Shown here one piece after another: positions 1 to 6,939 of a stretch of 32,447 nt of DNA. The DNA comes from an uncultured Lachnospiraceae bacterium (GTDB taxonomy: Bacteria > Bacillota > Clostridia > Lachnospirales > Lachnospiraceae). A model generated the notes under the pieces. That model saw only the letters and a list, made by a program, of their open reading frames with translations, ran no database searches and had not been told where the DNA came from. Numbering within the stretch: position 1 is the first letter of the stretch; the number at the start of each line of letters is the position of its first letter. The DNA is taken from contig CALWSF010000033.1 in assembly GCA_944384125.1 (NCBI GenBank), positions 1-32,447 on the forward strand, read 5' to 3'. Both the position numbers and the translations under genes were made by a program.

Positions 1-290
1 AATTGCGGGGCAACATTTTTTGATGAACTTGTCAAGTGCTTTTTTAAATTTTCTTAAGTTGACGACATTGCCCGTTTTACGGGTGGCGGCGACTGCTTTT
101 CTGCATCCGGAAACAGGTAAGACGGGGCAGATAAACTTGCGGATGCTAAAACTGTACCCTTTAAAATTGTTATTTCTGACTATTTTAAACGTGTACAGAT
201 TTGGTATACTTCTAAATAAACAAAACAGCAGTTAATAATGCCGGCTGTAATTTGCTCCGGCACATACTTAAAATTCAGGAGGTACATGCC
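1..290. other. Intergenic region, no gene supported
   Basis: No convincing gene. A 71-codon open frame at 20-235 has a low-complexity, Leu-rich translation and no good ribosome binding site. The stretch holds a small CCCG/CGGG hairpin (71-83) and a weak long-loop pair GCATCCG/CGGATGC (103-109 with 140-146). A promoter for the next gene lies near 202-210. Confidence 0.5.
202..210 (+). promoter_or_regulatory. Extended -10 promoter for the pyridoxal kinase gene
   Basis: The sequence TGGTATACT fits an extended -10 (TGn followed by TATACT). No good -35 lies 17 bp upstream, as is usual for extended -10 promoters. It stands 80 bp ahead of the start codon at 291. Confidence 0.45.
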
Positions 291-1136
291 ATGAAACGAA
301 TCGTCACTCTTCAGGATATATCATGTGTGGGAAGGTGCTCCATTACGGTAGCGCTTCCGGTTATTTCTGCCATGGGGGTGGAATGCGGAATACTTCCCAC
401 GGCTGTACTTTCCACTCACACCATGTTTCAGAATTTTACATGCCGGGATTTGTCAGATGAGATAGAGCCCATAGCTGATGCATGGGAAAAAGAAAAACTT
501 TCCTTTGACGGCATATATACAGGTTACCTGGCTTCGGCTGAGCAGTGCTGTCAGGTAGAGGATTTCTTTGAGAGGTTCAGGACAGAAGACGGTACTATAC
601 TGGTTGATCCGGTTATGGCGGATAATGGAAAGCTTTATCCGGCATTCGGGTCGGATTTTCCGTCAAAGATGGCGCAGGTGTGCAGCAGGGCCGATATCAT
701 CGTCCCCAATATTACGGAGGCATGTTTTCTGACGGAGACGGAGTACAGGACGGAGTATGATGAATCCTATGTCCGCAGTCTTCTGGAAAAGCTTCTGAAG
801 CTGGGATGCCGGACAGCGGTGCTCACAGGCGTAAGCTGTGATCCGGATCATCTGGGCGTTGCCAGCCTGGATCGTTCAGGAGAGAGCTTTTCCTATTTCA
901 CACACAGGTGCCCTCAGTGCTATCATGGAACGGGAGATCTGTATGCCTCCACACTGATGGGGGGACTGATGAGGGGACTGGGACTGGGAGAGGCTCTGGC
1001 CCTGGCCGCCGATTTTGTGGTCGCATGTATAGAAGCAACAGCTGAGGCGCCCGATGCGCGCTGGTATGGGGCGGAGTTTGAATCACAGATTCCGAAACTG
1101 TGTGCTATGTTGGAGATGAAGCTTAAAAAGTTGTAA
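291..1136 (+). CDS. Pyridoxamine/pyridoxal kinase (ribokinase-like)
   Basis: Probably phosphorylates pyridoxal, pyridoxamine or pyridoxine with ATP in the B6 salvage pathway in the cytoplasm. The 281-residue product starts MKRIVTLQDISCVGRCS, as PdxY/PdxK proteins do. It carries the anion-hole/catalytic motif HGTGDLYAS at 212-220, with D216 as the likely base, and ILVDPVMADNGKLY at 103-116, which is typical of the family. The ATG at 291 was chosen because AGGAGG ends 6 bases before it; an in-frame TTG at 252 has no ribosome binding site. The neighbour is an ion-pumping pyrophosphatase with its own promoter, so no functional link is implied. The related ThiD (hydroxymethylpyrimidine kinase) is less likely, given the N-terminus and the HGTGDLYAS motif. 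Confidence 0.88.
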   Translation: MKRIVTLQDISCVGRCSITVALPVISAMGVECGILPTAVLSTHTMFQNFTCRDLSDEIEPIADAWEKEKLSFDGIYTGYLASAEQCCQVEDFFERFRTEDGTILVDPVMADNGKLYPAFGSDFPSKMAQVCSRADIIVPNITEACFLTETEYRTEYDESYVRSLLEKLLKLGCRTAVLTGVSCDPDHLGVASLDRSGESFSYFTHRCPQCYHGTGDLYASTLMGGLMRGLGLGEALALAADFVVACIEATAEAPDARWYGAEFESQIPKLCAMLEMKLKKL

Positions 1137-1184
1137 AGATTTAAGTGAAACACTGATTTGTTTATACAAAACCTGATGGAAAAG

Positions 1185-1193
1185 TGGTATAAT
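1185..1193 (+). promoter_or_regulatory. Extended -10 promoter of hppA
   Basis: TGGTATAAT is a perfect extended -10 element. No clear -35 is present at the expected distance. It lies about 60 bp upstream of the ATG at 1252, which is preceded by AGGGGGG. Confidence 0.6.
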
Positions 1194-1251
1194 ATTTACG
1201 GATGTAGTTTTGGGCTGACTGCCCGAAAATAAAAATCAGGGGGGTAATTGT

Positions 1252-3351
1252 ATGGACAATCAACTGGCACTCCTTACGCTGTGCGGCTCCGTCATTGCCA
1301 TTCTTTTTGCGGCAAGCCGGGCGGCTAAGGTAATGAAATTTTCTGAGGGCAATGAAAAAATGCAGAAAATTTCAGCATCGATTCATCAGGGGGCGATGGC
1401 ATATCTGCGGCGGCAGTATCGGATTCTTCTTGTCTTTTTTGCGGGTATGTTTGTAATCCTGGCTGGCATGGCTGCATGTGGTTTTCTTACGTGGTTTGTG
1501 CCCTTTGCGTTTGTGACGGGAGGATTCTTCTCAGGGCTTTCCGGTTTTGTGGGAATGCAGATTGCAACGCGGGCGAATGCAAGAACGGCAGCAGCATGTC
1601 AGAACAGCCTTAACCGGGGACTGAATGTGGCTTTTTCTGCCGGTTCGGTAATGGGGTTTACGGTAGTTGGCCTGGGTCTTCTGGATATTTCGATCTGGTA
1701 TCTGCTCCTGCGGCTTGTGTTTAAGCTGCCTGTTGAAGATATAACAAGTACAATGCTTACCTTTGGTATGGGTGCTTCTTCCATGGCTCTTTTTGCCCGT
1801 GTCGGCGGCGGTATCTATACAAAGGCGGCTGATGTCGGAGCAGATCTGGTAGGAAAGGTAGAGGCAGGGATTCCTGAGGACGATCCGAGAAATCCGGCCG
1901 TTATCGCGGATAATGTAGGCGACAATGTAGGAGATGTGGCTGGAATGGGAGCGGACCTTTACGAGTCTTATGTGGGTTCCATTCTTTCAGCCTGTGCTCT
2001 CGGAGTTATTGCATTTAATAAAATTGAGGCGGTTGACAGGGTTAATGCGGTTGTGATTCCCATGATTCTTGCAGCGGTCGGCGTGCTGGCTTCCATCATC
2101 GGCTCACTTCTCGTGAGAACCGGGGAGAGCACGGATCAGAACACGCTTTTAAAAGCGTTGAGAAGAGGAACAAACACCAGCGCGCTTATTATTGCCGTCA
2201 TATCATTCCCGGTTGTGTGGTATATTCTGGGAAAAGACTTTATCGGTTTTTATTTTGCCATTCTGGGCGGACTTCTTGCAGGCGTTCTCATCGGATTTTT
2301 TACAGAATACTTCACATCTGATACATACAGACCTACAAGGGATCTGGCCGAGAAATCGCTGACAGGTTCTGCTACTATTATTATCGGCGGTCTGAGTCTG
2401 GGGATGCTTTCCACCATGGTGCCTGTTATTATCATTGCGGTCTGTGTAATGGCGGCATATGCTTTTTCCGGCGGATTTATTGAATCAACGAGAGGACTTT
2501 ACGGAATTGCGCTTGCGGCAGTGGGAATGCTTTCTACGCTTGGTATTACGCTGGCGACGGATGCATACGGACCGGTTGCTGACAATGCGGGCGGCATCGC
2601 GGAGATGGCCGGGCTTGACAAAGAAGTAAGAAAAAGAACGGATGCACTTGACTCTCTGGGAAACACCACAGCAGCGACAGGAAAAGGATTTGCCATTGGT
2701 TCTGCGGCACTGACTGCACTGGCACTGATTGCCTCCTATGTTGAAAAGATACAGCAGGTTGGCGGGGATATGGTAAGTCTTGATATGAGTATTATGAACC
2801 CTACGGTTCTGGTAGGCATTTTTATCGGGGCATGTCTTCCGTTCGTGTTTGCAGCGCTGACTATGGCCTCTGTGGGAAGAGCGGCACAGAGTATTGTAAT
2901 AGAAGTAAGGAGACAGTTTAAGGAGATAGCAGGCCTGATGGAGGGAAAGACGGATGCGGATTATGCGACATGCGTTGACATCTGTACCAGAGCAAGCCTG
3001 CGTGAGATGATTCTTCCCACACTTCTTGCTATTATCACTCCCATTATAACCGGTCTGATTCTGGGGCACAACGGAGTGATTGGCCTTCTGGCGGGCTCTA
3101 CCTCATCCGGATTCCTGATGGCAGTGTTTATGTCCAATGCCGGCGGAGCATGGGATAACGCTAAGAAATACATTGAGGGAGGTGCTCATGGCGGAAAAGG
3201 AGGCGAGCCTCATAAAGCGGCGGTTGTCGGCGATACCGTCGGCGATCCTTTTAAGGATACTTCCGGTCCGTCCATCAACATTCTTATAAAATTGCTTTCC
3301 ATGGTTTCCATTGTGTTTGCGGCGCTCGTTGTACAGTATCATATTTTCTGA
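1252..3351 (+). CDS. hppA: K+-dependent membrane ion-translocating pyrophosphatase
   Basis: Integral membrane enzyme that hydrolyses pyrophosphate and pumps Na+ and/or H+ out of the cytoplasm. It is 699 residues long, the usual size, with about 16 membrane spans. The PPi-binding signature [11 protein letters not shown] is at 194-204, followed by the aspartate-rich stretch 209-238. The motif [14 protein letters not shown] carries Ala and Gly where K+-independent enzymes carry Lys and Thr, so this is the K+-dependent class. Glu238 in DLYESY is at the helix-6 position used by Na+-type pumps, one turn before the plant-type Glu. T89, F93 and D145, plus a Met near 173, resemble the residues I recall for dual Na+,H+ pumps. 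The gene has its own promoter and ends at a shared terminator. Confidence 0.96.
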   Translation: MDNQLALLTLCGSVIAILFAASRAAKVMKFSEGNEKMQKISASIHQGAMAYLRRQYRILLVFFAGMFVILAGMAACGFLTWFVPFAFVTGGFFSGLSGFVGMQIATRANARTAAACQNSLNRGLNVAFSAGSVMGFTVVGLGLLDISIWYLLLRLVFKLPVEDITSTMLTFGMGASSMALFARVGGGIYTKAADVGADLVGKVEAGIPEDDPRNPAVIADNVGDNVGDVAGMGADLYESYVGSILSACALGVIAFNKIEAVDRVNAVVIPMILAAVGVLASIIGSLLVRTGESTDQNTLLKALRRGTNTSALIIAVISFPVVWYILGKDFIGFYFAILGGLLAGVLIGFFTEYFTSDTYRPTRDLAEKSLTGSATIIIGGLSLGMLSTMVPVIIIAVCVMAAYAFSGGFIESTRGLYGIALAAVGMLSTLGITLATDAYGPVADNAGGIAEMAGLDKEVRKRTDALDSLGNTTAATGKGFAIGSAALTALALIASYVEKIQQVGGDMVSLDMSIMNPTVLVGIFIGACLPFVFAALTMASVGRAAQSIVIEVRRQFKEIAGLMEGKTDADYATCVDICTRASLREMILPTLLAIITPIITGLILGHNGVIGLLAGSTSSGFLMAVFMSNAGGAWDNAKKYIEGGAHGGKGGEPHKAAVVGDTVGDPFKDTSGPSINILIKLLSMVSIVFAALVVQYHIF

Positions 3352-3366
3352 TATCCTTATAAAACA

Positions 3367-3395
3367 AAAACCGTCCGGGATTTCCGGGCGGTTTT
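3367..3395. terminator. Bidirectional terminator between hppA and the MATE gene
   Basis: A 12-bp stem (3367-3378 with 3384-3395, one G-U pair) with a 5-base loop lies between two convergent genes. On the minus strand it runs into a T-rich tract (TTTTTGTTTT). On the plus strand only four T are present, so it should work better for the MATE gene. Confidence 0.8.
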
Positions 3396-3422
3396 CGGAT
3401 CTGTGAAACATTGCAGAAAATT

Positions 3423-4811
3423 TTACGCTTTTGATTCTCTCCGGAGCTGGTCGAGAGGGACAATTTTCTTAATATAAATACGGCGGAAGAGAATGGTGGA
3501 TATTGTTACTGATATCAGTTCAGCCAGTGCAAAGGAATACCAGACAGCTCCAAGTCCCCAGATCTTTGAGAAAATATAGGCCAGCGGCAGGATGCACAGA
3601 AGCTGGCGGGCAACAGAGACAATCAGGCTGTAGATACCGTTTCCGAGAGCCTGGAAGACAGAGCCTACGATAATGCAGTACCCGGCAAAAAGGAAACTGA
3701 GGCTGATAATGCGAAGAGCAGGGACACCGACCTCAAGCATGTGTGCGGAGGCATTGAAAAGTCCCAGAAGCTGAGCGGGGAAAACCTGGAAGATAATAAG
3801 CCCGACCAGCATAATGGAGACAGCTGTAAAAATACTGAGACGCACCGTTTCCATAATCCGTTTTCTGCTGGCTGCCCCATAGTTGTATGCCACAATGGGA
3901 ATCATTCCGTTGTTGAGTCCGAATATGGGCATAAAGATAAAACTCTGAAGCTTGAAATATACGCCCAGAACCGAAACGGCCGTCTCAGAAAACAAAATCA
4001 GAATTTTATTGAGTCCAAAGGTCATGACAGATGTGATGGACTGCATGATAATAGAAGGAACGCCAACTTCATATATTCTGGCTATGACACGCCGGTTGGG
4101 GCGGATGGACGCCGGGGACAGCTGAATATCCCTGTTTTTTGTCTGATTCAGCCATATTGCGAGAAGCATGGCAATAATCTGGCCTGCCACAGTGGCGATG
4201 GCCGCGCCGCGGATCCCCAGTCTGGGAAAACCAAAAAGTCCGAAAATCAGAATCGGATCGAAGATAATATTGATGATGGCGCCGGTTCCCTGGGTTATCA
4301 TGCTGTAAACAGTCCGGCCGGTGGATTGCATAAGACGTTCGAAAGTCATCTCCAGAAAGATGCCGAAAGAGCAGCACAGGCAGATTGTCAGATACTGAGT
4401 CCCATATTCTATGACTTCGGGATTGCCTGTCTGGCTCTGGAAAAAGAACCGGGAACCGAATGCTCCGAACAGTCCGAAGAATAAAAAGCTTACAGCAGCC
4501 AGAAATACACCGTTGGCTGCAGCCAGGTTTGCCTCCTGCTGTTTTCCTTCTCCCAGAGAGCGGGAGAGCAGTGCATTGATTCCCACGCATGTTCCGGAAG
4601 CCACGGCAATCATCAGTGACTGAATGGGAAAAGCGAGAGAGACCGCTGTCAGGGCGTTTTCGCTGATCTGGGCAACAAAAATGCTGTCAACGATATTGTA
4701 GAGAGCCTGTACCAGCATGGAAGCGATCATGGGGAGTGACATGGAAAACAGAAGCCGGTTTACGGGCATTGTTCCCATTTTGTTCTCGCCGGCGGGGGCA
4801 GTATTTGACAT
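3423..4811 (-). CDS. MATE family efflux transporter
   Basis: Probable Na+- or H+-driven multidrug/metabolite exporter in the cytoplasmic membrane. The 462-residue protein begins MSNTAPAGENKMGTMPVNRL, then SMSLPMIASMLVQALYNIVD, the characteristic first helix of NorM/DinF-type MATE proteins. Twelve hydrophobic segments can be followed, in two six-helix halves. The length matches the family. The start at 4811 has AAGGAGG 8 bases upstream. This is the only minus-strand gene in the window, and it has its own consensus promoter with possible operator repeats. The substrate cannot be told from the sequence. Confidence 0.93.
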   Translation of the reverse strand: MSNTAPAGENKMGTMPVNRLLFSMSLPMIASMLVQALYNIVDSIFVAQISENALTAVSLAFPIQSLMIAVASGTCVGINALLSRSLGEGKQQEANLAAANGVFLAAVSFLFFGLFGAFGSRFFFQSQTGNPEVIEYGTQYLTICLCCSFGIFLEMTFERLMQSTGRTVYSMITQGTGAIINIIFDPILIFGLFGFPRLGIRGAAIATVAGQIIAMLLAIWLNQTKNRDIQLSPASIRPNRRVIARIYEVGVPSIIMQSITSVMTFGLNKILILFSETAVSVLGVYFKLQSFIFMPIFGLNNGMIPIVAYNYGAASRKRIMETVRLSIFTAVSIMLVGLIIFQVFPAQLLGLFNASAHMLEVGVPALRIISLSFLFAGYCIIVGSVFQALGNGIYSLIVSVARQLLCILPLAYIFSKIWGLGAVWYSFALAELISVTISTILFRRIYIKKIVPLDQLRRESKA

Positions 4812-4854
4812 GGAATGGACCTCCTTGAAATCAAAAGTAATTAGCGTGCTGACA

Positions 4855-4883
4855 ATTATAGCTCAGGCCTAAAATTCTGTCAA
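4855..4883 (-). promoter_or_regulatory. Perfect sigma-A promoter of the MATE gene
   Basis: Read on the minus strand: TTGACA (4883-4878), a 17-bp spacer, TATAAT (4860-4855). Both hexamers match consensus exactly. A promoter this strong normally needs a repressor, and inverted repeats overlap its -35. Confidence 0.88.
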
Positions 4884-4899
4884 CAGAATGTTATTCTGT
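4874..4899. promoter_or_regulatory. Candidate operator: three ATTCTGT half-sites over the -35
   Basis: ATTCTGT (4874-4880) and ACAGAAT (4883-4889) form a perfect 7-bp inverted repeat with a 2-bp gap, covering the -35 box at 4878-4883. A third half-site ATTCTGT (4893-4899) forms a second inverted repeat with the middle one, 3 bp apart. This suits a dimeric repressor such as a MarR- or TetR-type protein; no regulator gene is adjacent. Confidence 0.55.
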
Positions 4900-4942
4900 T
4901 TTGAAATTTGCTTCATATATTCAGGGCGGATAAAAAATATGC

Positions 4943-4972
4943 TTGTCAGGCAATCTGTATTTATGCTATCAT
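4943..4972 (+). promoter_or_regulatory. Promoter of the aminotransferase gene
   Basis: TTGTCA (4943-4948), an 18-bp spacer, TATCAT (4967-4972) with TG one base ahead (extended -10). It lies about 100 bp before the start at 5072 and diverges from the MATE promoter. Confidence 0.55.
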
Positions 4973-5006
4973 AAAAATACTGTTTTAAAAAAGCGGAGAG
5001 GATCTG

Positions 5007-5042
5007 ATGCCTCAGCAGTCTTTGCAGACAGGAGAACAGTAA
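5007..5042 (+). CDS. Possible 11-codon upstream ORF in the aminotransferase leader
   Basis: A short frame, MPQQSLQTGEQ then stop, lies between the promoter and the aminotransferase. GGAGAGG lies 5 bases before its ATG. It has no run of a single regulatory amino acid, only four Gln, and no clear attenuator hairpin follows. It may be chance. Confidence 0.2.
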   Translation: MPQQSLQTGEQ

Positions 5043-5071
5043 ATCAGGAAATGATAGGAGGAGTTTGAAGG

Positions 5072-6355
5072 ATGAAGCCTTATAGAGAATTAAACAGAGA
5101 AGAATTACTGGAACTCAAGAAGGAATTATCCGAGCGCTACCGCGAATTTCAGAGTAAAGATCTGGCTCTGGATATGTCCCGCGGTAAGCCGAGTGCGGAG
5201 CAGCTGGATCTTTCCATGGGAATGATGGACGTGCTGAGCAGCGATGATGATTTGACCTGTGAGGATGGAACAGACTGCCGCAACTATGGAGTTCTGGACG
5301 GAATCCGTGAGGTGAAGGAACTGATCGGAGATATGATAGAGGTTCCTGCTGACAATATTATTATCTATGGAAACTCCAGCCTGAATGTGATGTATGATAC
5401 AATTTCCCGGTCCATGACCCACGGAGTTATGGGAAATACGCCGTGGTGCAAGCTGGATAAGGTAAAATTTCTGTGTCCGGTTCCCGGATATGACCGGCAT
5501 TTTGCGATTACGGAATATTTCGGTATCGAGATGATTAATATTCCCATGACGCAGGATGGCCCGGATATGAATATGGTAGAAGAGCTTGTTACAAATGATG
5601 CTTCCATAAAAGGTATCTGGTGTGTTCCGAAATATTCCAACCCCACAGGAAACAGCTATTCGGATCAGACAGTCCGCCGCCTGGCAAGGCTGAAACCGGC
5701 AGCTCCGGATTTCAGAATCTACTGGGACAACGCGTATGGAATTCATCATCTGTATGACGACGAGCAGGATCATGTTCTGGAGATTCTGGCAGAGTGTAAA
5801 AAAGCCGGAAATCCGGATCTGGTTTACAAATTTTCTTCCACATCCAAGATCAGTTTCCCGGGTTCGGGTATTGCGGCAATAGCTGCATCTTATAATAACC
5901 TGGAGGATATCAAGGGCCAGCTTAAAATTCAGACCATTGGCCATGACAAGGTAAATCAGCTGCGTCATGTCCGTTTCTTTAAGGATATTCACGGTATGGT
6001 AGAGCATATGAAGAAGCATGCCGATATTCTGAGACCTAAATTTGAGGCTGTAGAGGATATTCTGGAGCGTGAGCTGGGAGGTCTGGAAATCGGAAGCTGG
6101 ACAAAGCCGAGGGGAGGTTATTTTATCTCCTTTGATTCTATGGAGGGCTGTGCCAAAGAGATTGTGGCCAAGTGCAAGAAGGCCGGTGTTGTGATGACAG
6201 GAGCGGGAGCTACCTATCCTTATGGAAAAGATCCTCATGACTGCAATATCAGAATTGCACCGTCTTATCCTCCGCTTCAGGATCTTATTACGGCTACAGA
6301 GCTTTTTGCACTCTGTGTCAAGATTGTCAGTGTGAATAAGCTTTTAGGTAAATAA
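5072..6355 (+). CDS. PLP-dependent aminotransferase, aspartate aminotransferase-like
   Basis: Cytoplasmic fold-type I aminotransferase, probably aspartate/2-oxoglutarate, of the subgroup that resembles corynebacterial AspT (Pfam Aminotran_MocR type). It is 427 residues long. Visible features are N190 in NPTG, D219 and Y222 in WDNAYGIHHL for cofactor contact, Schiff-base lysine K259 in FSSTSKISFPGSG, and the substrate carboxylate arginine R394 in CNIRIAPSYP. The N-terminal RGKPS (37-41) is typical of the subgroup. The ATG has AGGAGG about 8 bases upstream. The gene stands alone, with its own promoter and terminator. Amino-acid specificity is inferred; alanine or another amino acid is possible. 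Confidence 0.9.
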   Translation: MKPYRELNREELLELKKELSERYREFQSKDLALDMSRGKPSAEQLDLSMGMMDVLSSDDDLTCEDGTDCRNYGVLDGIREVKELIGDMIEVPADNIIIYGNSSLNVMYDTISRSMTHGVMGNTPWCKLDKVKFLCPVPGYDRHFAITEYFGIEMINIPMTQDGPDMNMVEELVTNDASIKGIWCVPKYSNPTGNSYSDQTVRRLARLKPAAPDFRIYWDNAYGIHHLYDDEQDHVLEILAECKKAGNPDLVYKFSSTSKISFPGSGIAAIAASYNNLEDIKGQLKIQTIGHDKVNQLRHVRFFKDIHGMVEHMKKHADILRPKFEAVEDILERELGGLEIGSWTKPRGGYFISFDSMEGCAKEIVAKCKKAGVVMTGAGATYPYGKDPHDCNIRIAPSYPPLQDLITATELFALCVKIVSVNKLLGK

Positions 6356-6385
6356 CAGGGATCTGTGTCTTCAGTGAATGGGACA

Positions 6386-6441
6386 GGCCGCCGCAGGCTG
6401 GGAGCCGGAGCTTCCAGCGGGCGGCGGCCCATATATTTTTT
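6386..6441 (+). terminator. Rho-independent terminator after the aminotransferase
   Basis: GGCCGCCGC (6386-6394) pairs perfectly with GCGGCGGCC (6421-6429) around a partly paired loop. It is followed by CATATATTTTTT. Confidence 0.85.
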
Positions 6442-6478
6442 GTGAAGAACCAGACGGGAAAAGGGAGACTTTTCAGAA

Positions 6479-6913
6479 ATGTTGAGAGAAAAACTGGGTA
6501 TACTCTGGAGTAAGTTCGTAAACCGGGAGACGGTTTCCTATCTGATATTCGGCGTGCTGACAACGCTGGTGGACTGGCTGTCCTATGCGGCGTTCCGGCA
6601 TGGAGGCATGAATTACCGGCTTGCCACAATCTGCTGTCAGGCAGCGGCAATTCTTTTTGCTTATGTGACAAATAAGATCTGGGTGTTTCAAAGCTATAAC
6701 TTTCATCCGATGTATCTGATTCGGGAGATGGCCTCTTTTTTTTCCTGCAGGATTCTCACAGCAGTTTTTACGTATGTGGCAATGGTAGTTATGGTGGATG
6801 GAATGGGAATAAAGCAGGACATGATCTGTAAGATTGTTGTATCGGCTATCTCTCTGGTTTTAAATTATATATTCAGTAAACTGTTTATTTTTAAAAAGGC
6901 CGGTTCCCGCTGA
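6479..6913 (+). CDS. GtrA-family membrane protein (lipid-linked sugar flippase-like)
   Basis: Small polytopic membrane protein of 144 residues. GtrA/GtcA proteins are thought to move undecaprenyl-phosphate sugars across the membrane for decoration of surface polymers. Four hydrophobic segments are visible at about 19-37, 48-66, 84-104 and 118-137. The family motif NKIWVF is at 65-70, and NYIFSKLFIFK lies near the C-terminus. GGGAGA precedes the ATG by about 10 bases. The next gene, a YfhO-type glycosyltransferase, begins 26 bases downstream, so the two are probably co-transcribed and work in one pathway. No partner GT2 enzyme that charges the lipid carrier is seen in the window. Confidence 0.85.
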   Translation: MLREKLGILWSKFVNRETVSYLIFGVLTTLVDWLSYAAFRHGGMNYRLATICCQAAAILFAYVTNKIWVFQSYNFHPMYLIREMASFFSCRILTAVFTYVAMVVMVDGMGIKQDMICKIVVSAISLVLNYIFSKLFIFKKAGSR

Positions 6914-6939
6914 GTCGGACGGGAGTGTGTGGAGGTACC

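Noticed and set aside
20-235. 71-codon plus-strand frame at the left edge
   Set aside because: No ribosome binding site, low-complexity translation, no family resemblance.
3741-4484. 247-codon plus-strand frame opposite the MATE gene
   Set aside because: Hydrophilic antisense shadow of a clear membrane transporter.
5126-6238. 370-codon minus-strand frame opposite the aminotransferase
   Set aside because: It lies wholly inside a well-supported gene on the other strand and its translation has no domain-like pattern.
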